Assembly (NCBI GenBank): GCA_964575425.1
Contig: CAZNRD010000008.1
Span: 1-64,000 of the forward strand
Direction: 5' to 3'
DNA from: DATEAV01 sp964575425
GTDB lineage: Bacteria > Chloroflexota > Anaerolineae > Anaerolineales > E44-bin32
Length of the DNA: 64,000 nt
Shown here in pieces: positions 17,356 through 26,911 of the stretch; position 1 is the stretch's first letter, and every line of letters starts with the position of its first letter. The notes under the pieces were generated by a model. The model was not told where the DNA came from and made no database searches. It worked only from the letters and a program-made list of their open reading frames with translations. The translations under genes were made by a program, and so were the position numbers.

Positions 17356-18567
17356 TCAGGGCAGCTCGCCGTTCGGGCGCGGAGACGTAGCCTCAGCCAT
17401 CGGGCGCACAAACCCCAGGATATCCGCCCCCGCCATGGAGACGCAGACGGCGACGGCGGCAAGCATGGCCACGTCGTCCTGCGTCAGCTGGGAACCCTGT
17501 CCTTGAACGATCGTCATCACCCCGGCAACGCGACCCCGGACCATCAACGGCACACAGGCTGCAGATCGCCGGACCTGCTCGTCTTTCTCCCACGCGGTTG
17601 GGAGCCAGCGCGGGTCATCAAGCGTGCTGCTGACCAGCGCCGGTTGGCGGTTGTCAATCACCCAGCCGGCGAGCCCGCGCCGTACGGTGTCCTCCAGCCC
17701 GTGGGCTCGGCGAACGCTGCCTGCATAGGCCAGCGCCGCCTCGACGACACTTCGGTCCTCATCCAGGATCAGGAGGCTGCCGCTGGTAGCACCCAGGCCC
17801 GAGACCGTCAACCCAAGGATACGCTGCAAGATGACGCCCGGATCATTGCCCGGCGTCAACTCGCGGCCCAGCGCCGCCAGAAGCTCCAGCCGATCCCGGG
17901 CCTGGCCCGCTCCACTACCCGGAGCCTGGAGGGGGAGGTCGCGCTCAGTTGCCGGTTGAGGGGTCTCACGACTGAACAGGGCGCCCGGTTCCACCGGTAT
18001 GCTCCCGCTGGGGTGGACCTCTTCGCGCAACGCCTTGCAGATCATGTGCTCGAGCGAGAGGTGGATGTCCTCCACGTGCTCTATCGTGCGACTGGGCACG
18101 TTGATGTGGATGGCGACCTTCGACCCCAGCTCGCCGCCATCGAATCCAGTCAGTCCGACGGTGGTTGCACCCAGCGCATTCGCCAGGTCGATGGCGCGCA
18201 GCACATTCGCTGAGTTGCCACTGGCTGAGATCCCGATCACAACATCGCCCGGCCTGGCCAGATTGGCCAGCTGCTCGGCAAACACGCTCTCGTAGCCATC
18301 GTCGTTGGCGTAGGCAGAGAACACCGCCATGTTGTCTGTCAGTCCGATCACCCGGAAGTGAGGACAGTCTGGACGGCGGGCGTTCTTCGCCAGGTCACAG
18401 ACAAAGTGCGAGGCTGTCGACGCGCTCCCGCCGTTTCCCAGGATAAACACCTGCTGGCGTCGAAGCCGCGCCTGTTCCAGTAGCTGGATCACCTGCTCAA
18501 TCTGTTCTACGGGCAGATTGTCCAGGGTCTCGTGAAGCTGGACGACGTACGTAAGAACACGGCTCAT
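17356..18567 (-). CDS. gmhA: Phosphoheptose isomerase (SIS domain) fused to a GAF domain
   Basis: A 403-residue protein. Residues 1-195 are a GmhA-type SIS isomerase (sedoheptulose-7-phosphate to glycero-manno-heptose-7-phosphate): G-N-G-G-S-A-S-T-A-S-H-F, I-S-A-S-G-N-S-A-N and the helix E-D-I-H-L-S-L-E-H-M carrying the family's Glu/His residues. After a Pro-rich linker, residues about 225-385 form a GAF domain with R-G-L-A-G-W-V-I and a V-P-L-M-V-R-G-R-V-A-G-V stretch. GAF domains bind small ligands, so the isomerase may be allosterically controlled; that is inference. Ordinary GmhA is about 190 residues. It is followed upstream on the strand by the kinase and epimerase genes of the same pathway. 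Confidence 0.88.
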   Translation of the reverse strand: MSRVLTYVVQLHETLDNLPVEQIEQVIQLLEQARLRRQQVFILGNGGSASTASHFVCDLAKNARRPDCPHFRVIGLTDNMAVFSAYANDDGYESVFAEQLANLARPGDVVIGISASGNSANVLRAIDLANALGATTVGLTGFDGGELGSKVAIHINVPSRTIEHVEDIHLSLEHMICKALREEVHPSGSIPVEPGALFSRETPQPATERDLPLQAPGSGAGQARDRLELLAALGRELTPGNDPGVILQRILGLTVSGLGATSGSLLILDEDRSVVEAALAYAGSVRRAHGLEDTVRRGLAGWVIDNRQPALVSSTLDDPRWLPTAWEKDEQVRRSAACVPLMVRGRVAGVMTIVQGQGSQLTQDDVAMLAAVAVCVSMAGADILGFVRPMAEATSPRPNGELP

Positions 18568-18607
18568 GGCTACCTCCTCAGACAGTCGAAGGCCCAGTCC
18601 CTCTGAT

Positions 18608-19588
18608 CTACGCGCGCCGGTAGTTGAAGATCACCTTGGTGCCGTCGGGCTCCAGACCAAAGGAGAGTTCCGGAAGGTGTTTCAGGGCGGCACGAAGGTC
18701 GTCATGCCTCTCTCTAGGGCATGCCAGGATCATGAAGCCTCCTCCCCCCGCGCCGGTGAGCTTGCCGCCCAGTGCACCGGCGCGGCGAGCGACCTCATAC
18801 AGATCGTCCACGTTGCCATTGCTGATCGTGCTTGCCATGCGCTTCTTCAGCTCCCACCCCTCGTGCAAGAGGCGGCCGATGTCGTCCAGCCTGCCAGCCT
18901 GCAGCTCAGCTCGCGCCTGCATGGCCAGCTGTTTTATTTGCCGTAGGATGGGCCGGCGCTCGCGGATATTGGAGCGCTGCTCGGCCAGAATCGCCTCCGA
19001 TTGACGGGTGACGCCAGTGAAGAACAGCAGCAGGCTTTCGCTCAACCTGCGCTGGGTCTCACCGCTCAGTTCGACGCGCTCGGTAGTCACGCTCCCATCG
19101 GTCTTGAATTCCATGAACCGCAGCCCACCGAGAGCCGCAATGTACTGGTCCTGCACGCCGATGGGCTTGCCCAACATCTCAATCTCGATCCGACACGCCT
19201 CGCGCGCCAGCCGTTCAGCCGGGACGAGCTCACCCCGGTAGGTGTACATCGCGTGCAACGCACCGACCGTAACGGCGCTGGATGAGCCAAGGCCCGATCC
19301 GGCCGCCGGGATGTCGGCCATGGTCGTTATCTCGACCCCCTCCCGGATTCCCGTCAGGCGCATCGCTTCCCGAATCAACTCGTGCTGCACCTCATCGACC
19401 GACTCGACCATCTCGGTGCGCGTGTATCCGATGCGCAGCAGCCGGTCGAAGCGACGCTTAATGGTCACGAAGATGTACTTATCGATGGCCGTGGTCAGTA
19501 CACAGCCGCCCTCTTCGCGGTAGTAAGCGTCGAAGTCCGTTCCCCCGCCAAACAGGCTGACCCGCAAAGGGGTCTGGACGATGATCAT
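18608..19588 (-). CDS. hddA: GHMP kinase, D-glycero-D-manno-heptose 7-phosphate kinase-like
   Basis: A 326-residue GHMP-family sugar kinase. The start motif T-P-L-R-V-S-L-F-G-G-G-T-D and the ATP loop G-S-G-L-G-S-S-S-A-V are typical of HddA and fucose-kinase-like enzymes, and K-L-T-G-A-G-G-G-G-F closes the fold near the end. HddA phosphorylates heptose-7-phosphate at C1. Location next to GmhA, with a GmhB domain elsewhere in the window, supports the heptose reading over fucokinase. Its ATG overlaps the stop of the epimerase gene by four bases, so the two are translationally coupled. Confidence 0.82.
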   Translation of the reverse strand: MIIVQTPLRVSLFGGGTDFDAYYREEGGCVLTTAIDKYIFVTIKRRFDRLLRIGYTRTEMVESVDEVQHELIREAMRLTGIREGVEITTMADIPAAGSGLGSSSAVTVGALHAMYTYRGELVPAERLAREACRIEIEMLGKPIGVQDQYIAALGGLRFMEFKTDGSVTTERVELSGETQRRLSESLLLFFTGVTRQSEAILAEQRSNIRERRPILRQIKQLAMQARAELQAGRLDDIGRLLHEGWELKKRMASTISNGNVDDLYEVARRAGALGGKLTGAGGGGFMILACPRERHDDLRAALKHLPELSFGLEPDGTKVIFNYRRA

Positions 19589-20517
19589 GTCGGCTGCTCT
19601 GCGTTCCGGAAGTATTCAACCGTCCGCAGGATTCCATCTTCGAGACTCACCAACGCCTGCCAGCCGAGGTGGGAATAGACCTTTCCTGCATGCAGGAAGA
19701 TGCGACGTGTCTCGCCGGCCTTGGGTGGGCCATAGCTCGGCCGCCGGGTGTAGCCCGTGGCCTGCGCGAGTACCTCGAAGATCTGGTTGATGGTTGTGCC
19801 ACGAGCGGAACCCAGGTTGTATATCCCAGCGGCGTTGGGGTTTTCAAGCGCCAACAGGTTCGCTCGAGCGCAATCTCCGACGAAGACGAAGTCGCGTTCC
19901 TGTTCCCCATCCCCGTTGATGACAACCGGCTCGTCGGCAAGCATCTGGCCCGTGAAGATGGCCACAACTCCGGCTTCGCCATGGGGATCCTGGCGTGGAC
20001 CATAGACATTCGGGTAGCGGAGCACAACATAGTCAAGCCCATAGAGCTGTCGATACATGTACAGGTAGTGCTCGACGGTGTGCTTGCTGACGCCGTAGGG
20101 GCAGATCGGGTTGATGGGATGGCTCTCGTCGCAGGGCAGGTACTCCGGCTCCCCGTACACGGCCCCTCCGGTTGAGATGTAGATCATGTGCTTGACCGCG
20201 TGACGCCGGGCGCACTCCAGCACATTGACCGATCCGAGGACGTTGACATCGGCGTCAAAGCGGGGGTCGGCTACCGACCAGCGGACGTCCATCTGGGCTG
20301 CGTGATGGTTGACCGCGTCAAAGCCCTCCCGGGCAAAGACCTCGTCCAACCCAGGATCGCGGATGTCGAGGCGATAGAAGGTGGCGGCAGGGTTCAGGTT
20401 CGACACCCGGCCGGTAGACAGGTCGTCGATGACGACGACTTGGTGACCTTGCTCGATGTAGGCATCAACGACGTGCGAGCCGATGAACCCGGCACCGCCG
20501 GTTACCAGGATCCTCAC
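19585..20517 (-). CDS. NAD-dependent sugar epimerase/dehydratase
   Basis: A 310-residue extended SDR enzyme with G-G-A-G-F-I-G-S near the N-terminus, D-D-L-S-T-G as the second nucleotide motif, N-H-H-A-A-Q-M-D-V-R and Y-G-V-S-K as the catalytic Tyr/Lys pair. It resembles UDP-glucose 4-epimerases and related nucleotide-sugar epimerases. In this position it might act on a nucleotide-heptose, but substrate cannot be read from the sequence. The GTG at 20517 is chosen: GGAGGT lies seven bases before it, whereas an ATG at 20562 would add 15 residues ahead of the nucleotide-binding strand. Confidence 0.85.
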   Translation of the reverse strand: MRILVTGGAGFIGSHVVDAYIEQGHQVVVIDDLSTGRVSNLNPAATFYRLDIRDPGLDEVFAREGFDAVNHHAAQMDVRWSVADPRFDADVNVLGSVNVLECARRHAVKHMIYISTGGAVYGEPEYLPCDESHPINPICPYGVSKHTVEHYLYMYRQLYGLDYVVLRYPNVYGPRQDPHGEAGVVAIFTGQMLADEPVVINGDGEQERDFVFVGDCARANLLALENPNAAGIYNLGSARGTTINQIFEVLAQATGYTRRPSYGPPKAGETRRIFLHAGKVYSHLGWQALVSLEDGILRTVEYFRNAEQPT

Positions 20518-20588
20518 GGATTTGACCTCCAGATGGAATTCAGAGCGCGCCTCGGCGGACAAGCCCCCGAGACCGGGCAGCGACAGGA

Positions 20589-22094
20589 TCAGTAGGCTCC
20601 CCGCCTCGTGAGCACAGCCGGTATCGTCCGGATTAGCAACTGAATATCGAACCAGAATGAGTAGTTGCGAATGTAGTACATGTCCATCCGGACCCGGTCA
20701 TCGTACGAGACGTCCGAGCGCCCACTGACCTGCCACAGCCCTGTGATGCCAGGCTGGACAGTCAGCAGATTCAGGTCCCACTGACTGTACTTGCTGATCT
20801 CCTCTGGCGTGATCATTCGCGGTCCGACAAGCGACATCTCGCGGCGCAGGACATTGACCAGCTGCGGCAGTTCGTCCAGGCTGCTCCGGCGCAGGATGCG
20901 CCCAACCCTTGTCACCCGCGGGTCGTCCCTAAGCTTGTAATTCACCTGAAGCTCCCGCGCAAGGTCGGTGCAGCGCTGCAGGACAGCGTCGCTATCAACC
21001 CGCATCGTGCGGAACTTGAAGGCGTCAAACTGCCGCCCCCGCGCACCCAGGACGCGTCGGCGGTAGATGACCGGGCCTGGCGAGTCCAGCCGGATAGCAA
21101 TGGCGATGATCGCCAGCAGCGGGGCAAGCACAATCAAGCCCGGCACCGTGATGACGTAGTCCAACACGAACTTCCCAAAGCGCTCAGCGCTCGTCAATCT
21201 CATCTTGTTAACACCGACCAGTGGCACTGTGCCTAGCTCACGCACCTGCAAGCCAGTGGTGATGATCTCAAACAGACCTGACGATAGCCGGAGATTCACG
21301 TGCTCTGAGACGCCGAATCGCTTGAAGGTCGATACGATCTCATCTCGAGTCAGAGCAGACGTCGCCAGAATCAGCTCTTCCACCCCGTTGCGCTGGATCA
21401 GCTCGTCCAGGCCGCCCAATCCGGACAGCACGCGCAACTGCCTCAGCACAGGGGTTCCCTCGGGCACCCGATCATCCACGAACCCAAGCAGGCGCAGTCC
21501 GGAAGTTGTCCAACTCAGGAGCTGTTCCGCCAGCGCCTTCCCTTCCGGGCCAGCGCCGACGATGATCGCCGGACTCAGAAACCACCCGACGCGCCGCAGG
21601 GCGTAGATCACGCGGCGCAGCCAGAAACGCCCCGAGGAGGTGAACAGGAAGATCAGCCCCCAACCAAGAACCAGCCAGCCGCGAGACACGAGGACCTGTC
21701 CGAAGAAGCCGGCTGACATCATCACCAGAACCCAGATCGTGGAGGCATTGAAGATCAACGAGTACTCACGCACTCCGCCCAGCAGATTGCCCCGCTGGTA
21801 GCCACCCAAGACGCCGACCAACAACATCCAGGCCGGGATGGACAGCAGCGCAAGCAACTGATAGCCCTGCATCACTGGAGCAACGTCGATCTCAAAGATC
21901 GGCAGCGCCAACTCAAAGCGAAACCAGTAGGCAACACGTAGTGCCGCACTGACGAGCAGGGCGTCCATCAGGACAAGACCGACGATGAGGCCGCGCCATT
22001 GCCAGACAAGAGGCCACGTCAGGCGCGCCAGCCGCGGTTCCATGCGGGGAACCGTCTCCACGAGTGCCTCAAACCCGGGAGCGGATGACTTCAT
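20589..22094 (-). CDS. Initiating sugar-phosphate transferase (WcaJ/WbaP-like polyprenyl glycosylphosphotransferase)
   Basis: A 501-residue membrane enzyme. The N-terminal half has four or five helices and a CoA-binding-like Rossmann part (I-I-V-G-A-G-P-E-G-K). Residues about 305-501 are the bacterial sugar transferase domain with P-G-P-V-I-Y-R-R, F-K-F-R-T-M, R-R-S-S-L-D-E-L-P-Q-L, S-L-V-G-P-R and P-G-I-T-G-L-W-Q-V. It transfers a hexose-1-phosphate to undecaprenyl phosphate, the first step of repeat-unit assembly. The ATG at 22094 has GGAGGAG seven bases upstream and overlaps the preceding GT4 gene by 26 bases. Confidence 0.92.
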   Translation of the reverse strand: MKSSAPGFEALVETVPRMEPRLARLTWPLVWQWRGLIVGLVLMDALLVSAALRVAYWFRFELALPIFEIDVAPVMQGYQLLALLSIPAWMLLVGVLGGYQRGNLLGGVREYSLIFNASTIWVLVMMSAGFFGQVLVSRGWLVLGWGLIFLFTSSGRFWLRRVIYALRRVGWFLSPAIIVGAGPEGKALAEQLLSWTTSGLRLLGFVDDRVPEGTPVLRQLRVLSGLGGLDELIQRNGVEELILATSALTRDEIVSTFKRFGVSEHVNLRLSSGLFEIITTGLQVRELGTVPLVGVNKMRLTSAERFGKFVLDYVITVPGLIVLAPLLAIIAIAIRLDSPGPVIYRRRVLGARGRQFDAFKFRTMRVDSDAVLQRCTDLARELQVNYKLRDDPRVTRVGRILRRSSLDELPQLVNVLRREMSLVGPRMITPEEISKYSQWDLNLLTVQPGITGLWQVSGRSDVSYDDRVRMDMYYIRNYSFWFDIQLLIRTIPAVLTRRGAY

Positions 22095-23295
22095 GGTAAC
22101 TCTCCTCCAGTTGTGTCACGATGGCCGCCCAGCTGTGATGCGACTCAACATACGCTCGGCCTGCGGATCCCACCGCGCGACTCTTCGCTTCGTCCGACAC
22201 AAGATGGACAACCGCGTTGGCCCAAGCCTCCGGGGTATCAGCCACAACCAGGTCGCGGCCGTCTACCGCCTCCAGCGCCGACATTGCCAGGGGTGACGCC
22301 ACAACCGGGGTAGCACACGCCATAGCCTCCAGGACCTTGTTCTGGATTCCGGCTCCGTAGGCAACGGGAGCCACAGCCAACCCGGCTTGCTGGAGGTACG
22401 GCCGCAAGTCGGGGACCGTCCCCGTCACGGTGACACCCGGGACGCCACCCAACGCCCGCACTTCCGCCGGAGGGTCCTTGCCCACCACCCACAAGCTCAC
22501 CTCGGGCACGCGGTCTCGGATGAGGGGGAGTACATCGCGGACGAAACCCACGGCCATGACGATGTTGGCGTGGTAGCTCATCTTCCCGGTCATCACCAGG
22601 GTCGTTGCCTGGCGCTTCCGGGCGTGATCTGGGCGAAAGTGGTCGAGATCCACACCGTTGGGTAGAACAGTAACCGGCACCGGTCGACCTTCGCTTCCGG
22701 CCAACGACCTCAGCGCGTCCGCATCAATGGCCGATGTGGCAAGTGTCCGGGCGAAGGACCTCACCAGGAGGCGCTCATACCATCGAGTCCGCCCCAACTC
22801 AAGTCGAGCAATGACGGCACGGGCCACGCCGGGCGCAAATCGCGCGGCTTGCTCGAAGAGCAGACTGATGCAGTCGACACTGTCCCAGACGATCGGCGTG
22901 GCCCCCTCCATCCTGCAGAGAGCGTCTCGGATGCACAGCGCGTACAGGGATCCCCGAAGGTGTTCCACGTGCGTGATGTCCGCATCCTGGGCAAGCGCCT
23001 TGGCTTGTCGGGCCAGCCCCGGATGCCAACTGTAAGCGGCCTGAAGTGGCAGGCGCGTCGGAAGGGCCCTCAGGCAGTTCGCCCAGGATCGCCATCGCGG
23101 CAGATGACCTGCGACAATCCTGAAGCATTCCTCGCGGAGCTCCTCCAGTTCCCGCCTTTCCTCCTCCGTAGCCCAGGCCGTCAGCAACGTCACGCGATGG
23201 CCGCGCGCCGCGAGTGTCCGAATCAGGTGGTAGGGACGAACGCGGATGCGGCTGGGCACATAGGGGACAACGAACAGGATCTTTAGGTTATGCAT
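22069..23295 (-). CDS. GT4-family glycosyltransferase
   Basis: A 408-residue GT-B glycosyltransferase. The N-domain opens I-L-F-V-V-P-Y-V-P-S, and the C-domain has V-L-P-N-G-V-D-L-D-H-F, T-G-K-M-S-Y-H-A-N and the donor-binding stretch N-K-V-L-E-A-M-A-C-A-T-P-V-V. This style is common in exopolysaccharide clusters next to exosortase or WcaJ-type genes. It shares its opening and C-terminal motifs with the GT4 genes at 28491-29711 and 32184-33374, so the three are probably paralogues. Donor and acceptor are unknown. Confidence 0.88.
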   Translation of the reverse strand: MHNLKILFVVPYVPSRIRVRPYHLIRTLAARGHRVTLLTAWATEEERRELEELREECFRIVAGHLPRWRSWANCLRALPTRLPLQAAYSWHPGLARQAKALAQDADITHVEHLRGSLYALCIRDALCRMEGATPIVWDSVDCISLLFEQAARFAPGVARAVIARLELGRTRWYERLLVRSFARTLATSAIDADALRSLAGSEGRPVPVTVLPNGVDLDHFRPDHARKRQATTLVMTGKMSYHANIVMAVGFVRDVLPLIRDRVPEVSLWVVGKDPPAEVRALGGVPGVTVTGTVPDLRPYLQQAGLAVAPVAYGAGIQNKVLEAMACATPVVASPLAMSALEAVDGRDLVVADTPEAWANAVVHLVSDEAKSRAVGSAGRAYVESHHSWAAIVTQLEESYHEVIRSRV

Positions 23296-23356
23296 CAGAG
23301 GACGATGGCAGACTACGGGAAGACCGCGCGACGACAGATGATGCTGAGGAACGACT

Positions 23357-24916
23357 TCAGTCGACCCGACGTCGGCGCAGGTTTACGACCACGACGACCC
23401 CGCCCAAGAACAGGAGGACCGGGATCATGGCCTGGAGAATGATGAGCAGTGACCTGTTCTCGATGTCAGCCGGCGGGACAGCATCGTCCGGCGACAGGAA
23501 TGCCCCCAGGAGCGGCCCGGTGGACGATGTCGGCGTTGCCTCCCGCGTTGGAACGACCTCCGGGGCCAGCATTGACACCTCGGACGTGGGTGTCAACGTC
23601 GGGAAGACAACCGGTTGTTGTGCAGGCGCGTCGAGCATCCGGTTCGCGTACCAGATTCGATAGGGAAAGGCACCCTCACCGCCCCAGATGTGAGCTTCGT
23701 CACGTACGAACCAGACGACGTGCAGCTGGTTTCCCAGGCCTACTGCGGCCCGAGGCCATTCCGGCACGTCGCCGGTCAAGGTGACCAGGGCCTCAGGAGT
23801 CGACCACGCCGCGCCATCCCACGCCATGTGGAGCAGGCTCAACGATGTCTGCAACGCTGAAGTCCTCCCGACGGCCAGGAGGTGAACGACGCCCGCGCCG
23901 TCAGTGACCATGGCGTACCCATCGGTCCTTCCCGCGTAGACCGTCCATCCCCCATAGCCGCCCGGAATGGCCTGTGGTTGAGCCCATGTCAGGCCGCCGT
24001 CGTCGGAGGTCCGGTACAGGATCCGGTCCTCAGGAAGGCTGAGCCATGCAGCCACCAGCTGGCCCGTCCCGGTCATTCCGAGTGTCACATGCCTCGCCTG
24101 GGAATCCGATGGAGCCAGGATCAAGGGCGGGCGCCACGTCCGTCCCCCATCGTCTGAGCCCACGTAGATCGCAGTCGTGGGAGCCGCCAGCTGTCCCAGG
24201 TCTCCGCCTCGGCCGGCTTCCCACACCAGATGCAGGCGTCCCTGGGTATCCACGACCACGCTGGGCTTGGCCGCGCCAGACGGCCCTGGTGTGATGTCTT
24301 CGGGCAGCGACCAGACGAGGCCATTGTCTTCGGAGACCCGGTGGTAGACGTGGAGACACTCAGGACAACCAGCGGGCTGAGCATACTCCGTGTAGAAGAC
24401 GTGCAGCCTGCCGGCAGCATCAAGCACCAGGCGAGAGAAGTAGCCGTTGTCTCCCGAGCTGATCGATCGCGGCGGAAGGAAGTTGGGGGCTGCAACGGCC
24501 TGGGTCGAGACCCGGGTGTAGTAGACCATGTTGCTGCGATACGTCATGTGAAGCGCTCCAGCCGCATCTGTCAGAAGGGCCGGCCGAGTGACATTGCCCT
24601 CGGATGGCAGCGCCACGACGTCCAGCGGCAGGGACCAGGCACGGCCATCCGAACTGGAGGCATACATCACCGTGTCATAGGCCTCTCCGCGGCCCAAATC
24701 AACGCCGCTGGACCAGACCACGTGCACCCTTCCGCTCAGGTCCACCGCGATGTCCGGGAACCAAGAGGTTGTCGTCTCATCCGACAACGGGATCGGGCTG
24801 GACCAGCCCACCGTCTGGGCGAGCGCCGCCGGCGACCCCAGGCCAAGCATGAGGAGAGCAGCCGCAAGCAGACCCACTGGGAAGGCCATGGGGCGGATGA
24901 GATGTGTTCTACCCAC
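23357..24916 (-). CDS. Secreted, membrane-anchored BNR/Asp-box (sialidase-like) protein
   Basis: A 519-residue exported protein. A signal peptide (about 1-35) precedes a six-bladed-propeller-like region with at least four Asp-box repeats (S-S-D-G-R-A-W, S-E-D-N-G-L-V-W, S-D-D-G-G-R-T-W, S-D-D-G-G-L-T-W). The C-terminus has a membrane helix with a V-V-V-V-N-L-R-R-R-R end. Asp-box proteins include sialidases and many non-enzymatic propellers; I cannot see the full Arg triad of sialidases, so binding or glycan sensing is as likely as hydrolysis. The GTG start at 24916 follows AGGAAGGA and lies before the signal peptide; an upstream start at 24994 is disfavoured. Confidence 0.75.
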   Translation of the reverse strand: MGRTHLIRPMAFPVGLLAAALLMLGLGSPAALAQTVGWSSPIPLSDETTTSWFPDIAVDLSGRVHVVWSSGVDLGRGEAYDTVMYASSSDGRAWSLPLDVVALPSEGNVTRPALLTDAAGALHMTYRSNMVYYTRVSTQAVAAPNFLPPRSISSGDNGYFSRLVLDAAGRLHVFYTEYAQPAGCPECLHVYHRVSEDNGLVWSLPEDITPGPSGAAKPSVVVDTQGRLHLVWEAGRGGDLGQLAAPTTAIYVGSDDGGRTWRPPLILAPSDSQARHVTLGMTGTGQLVAAWLSLPEDRILYRTSDDGGLTWAQPQAIPGGYGGWTVYAGRTDGYAMVTDGAGVVHLLAVGRTSALQTSLSLLHMAWDGAAWSTPEALVTLTGDVPEWPRAAVGLGNQLHVVWFVRDEAHIWGGEGAFPYRIWYANRMLDAPAQQPVVFPTLTPTSEVSMLAPEVVPTREATPTSSTGPLLGAFLSPDDAVPPADIENRSLLIILQAMIPVLLFLGGVVVVVNLRRRRVD

Positions 24917-25222
24917 GAGGGTCCTTCCTTCCTGGCTCGGTCGCTTTGACATCGTGCAATCCGACCTACACATGGATTCCGGGCAAGAACGCAAGCGCCA
25001 CAGCGTCTCCGCCTGGAGACGAGATCGTCACCTGTGCCGGCTCCGCAACAGAGCGGTGAGTATCAGCTCGCGGTTACGACTCTTGCTCCATTCCTGGGCG
25101 AACCGGGGATCCGCTTGGGCGGTTTCCCTGGCTGCCAGCCATGGCCGGACCCCAATGGGGTAGCTCGGACCTTGCCGATGCACATGAAGGATCGCGTTCG
25201 CGTGTCCTCCGCGTCCAGTACA
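24917..25222. other. Intergenic region upstream of the Asp-box gene
   Basis: About 300 bases with no credible gene. A short hairpin (gtctcc-gcct-ggagac, 25005-25020) is visible, and AGGAAGGA near 24921-24929 serves the gene at 23357-24916. I cannot identify a convincing promoter. Confidence 0.5.
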
Positions 25223-26911
25223 TCACGGGTGCTCTACCGAGTAGATCTGGACTTCCGGGGTTTCGTAGGCCAGTGACAGGTACGAGGCATTGGCCGGGTT
25301 GAAGCTGCCCAGAGCCCGCTCGGGGCGCCCCATGTAGACAAAGTCCACACCATAACGGGCAAGCAGGAGCCGCCTTTCGTCATCCGTCGTATCGCCAGCG
25401 TAGAAGAGTTCGACCGCCGCCCTCTTGCTAAAGAAGTCCAGAGTCTGTGCCCAGTGAGCGAGGAATGCATTCGTGCCGGTCCATGCGGGGAGGTACTGGC
25501 CGATGGTCAGTGAGCTGAGCACAACATCCTCTGCTTCGGCATTCGTCTCCAGCCACTGGAAGGCCCGCGCGTCCTGTGTCGATACATAGAATGGGTACTC
25601 ATAGCGCGAAAGATCGTAGAAGCGCCAGGCCAACAGGTAGACGTTCGTCGGAACAATCAAGGCCAGGAAGACGGCGGGAACGGCCCGCCGCAGCCGGTCG
25701 GCCGATCGTCCGCTCAGTTTCCGCGTCTGGGATGTCCAGGGGATCACGTCTTCACACAGACCCTTCGTGGCCATGAGGGCGATCGGCACCTGCCAGCCGT
25801 TCAGCAAATGGACCTGGAAATCGACTGGAAGGTAGATGAGCCCGAAGTACGAGAGGAACCACCCGATGAGGAACACGTCCCCATGGCTCTGCGAGGCAAG
25901 ACGCCAAGGCCTGCGACGCACAAGAGCGAAGAGCGCCAACAGGAACGCTGGCCCCAGGAGGATCACCAGGTCGAATGGCGGGGGTGAGAATACGCCTGCG
26001 TTGTCGAATTGCGACAGCACTTCCCTCCATATGGGATTGGAGTGAGTCAACCACATGGAATACAACGCTGGCCACACGGAAAGGCCGCCTATGATCAGAC
26101 CGCTTGAGATCAGGTAGCGAGGCAAGCGCCGGTCGCGGATCGACCGTAGCAGAGCATAGGCCAGGAGCACCGCGTAGACCGACACAAGATCATATGCATG
26201 CTGCCAGCCAAGAAACTGGGCCACCAACCCCGCGACCACCGCATGCCCCAGGCTCGCCTTCGCCTCGCCGCGCAGCAAGAGATCGAACACCAGCACATAT
26301 ACCGCTGCCGCGACGAAGTGCGGATACCCCAGAATGCCGAGGAAGGTGTTCGCCTCGGCGATGTACACTGCCATGGGTCGGAGTAGAACGCCGTTCGTCA
26401 CGGTGTATTTCAACACGACCAGGATCCAGCCGAAGCCGGAGGTGAGCGTGAGGGTCAGGAACGCCACCCGACGTCTGAACCGGTCGGGGAAGTACCAGGC
26501 ACAGATGCGGTAGGCCGCCCACAGGAATGCGCTCGCCGCGGCCACGCGCAGCAAGTGGTACATCGGAGCGAACCCCACGCCCATGACCCGGCCAATTCGG
26601 CCGAGCATCCACCACAGGAGGTTGAAGAATGCGGGCCGATTCGGCTCCGGAGTAAGCTTGTTCGCTGCCAGGTGCGACTGCCCCAGCTCCCGCATCCATG
26701 AGAAGTATTGCGCGTGGTCGGGCACATCCAGCATGATTCCCATGAACTGCCGGTCGGGCGGCGCGCTCAAGTACGCATACGCGTACGGCAGGCTGGTGAT
26801 AAGCAGGACTGCCAGGGTTACGCCCATGACGAAACGCCATTCGGCCGCAGGGACATGGTTTGATGTCCCCGCCGCCGCGGCCGGCATGGGCCCGCTGACG
26901 CACTGCTTCAC
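25223..26911 (-). CDS. Polytopic membrane protein, GT-C glycosyltransferase-like
   Basis: A 562-residue protein with about ten or eleven membrane helices and a soluble C-terminal part. The first outside loop carries D-V-P-D-H-A-Q-Y-F-S-W, an acidic D-x-x-D style motif in the position of the GT-C catalytic loop. These enzymes use polyprenyl-phosphate sugars at the outer membrane face. No family signature is decisive, so the call is by layout and context. Its ATG overlaps the stop of the next upstream gene (26908-28494) by four bases, making them a coupled pair. Confidence 0.65.
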   Translation of the reverse strand: MKQCVSGPMPAAAAGTSNHVPAAEWRFVMGVTLAVLLITSLPYAYAYLSAPPDRQFMGIMLDVPDHAQYFSWMRELGQSHLAANKLTPEPNRPAFFNLLWWMLGRIGRVMGVGFAPMYHLLRVAAASAFLWAAYRICAWYFPDRFRRRVAFLTLTLTSGFGWILVVLKYTVTNGVLLRPMAVYIAEANTFLGILGYPHFVAAAVYVLVFDLLLRGEAKASLGHAVVAGLVAQFLGWQHAYDLVSVYAVLLAYALLRSIRDRRLPRYLISSGLIIGGLSVWPALYSMWLTHSNPIWREVLSQFDNAGVFSPPPFDLVILLGPAFLLALFALVRRRPWRLASQSHGDVFLIGWFLSYFGLIYLPVDFQVHLLNGWQVPIALMATKGLCEDVIPWTSQTRKLSGRSADRLRRAVPAVFLALIVPTNVYLLAWRFYDLSRYEYPFYVSTQDARAFQWLETNAEAEDVVLSSLTIGQYLPAWTGTNAFLAHWAQTLDFFSKRAAVELFYAGDTTDDERRLLLARYGVDFVYMGRPERALGSFNPANASYLSLAYETPEVQIYSVEHP

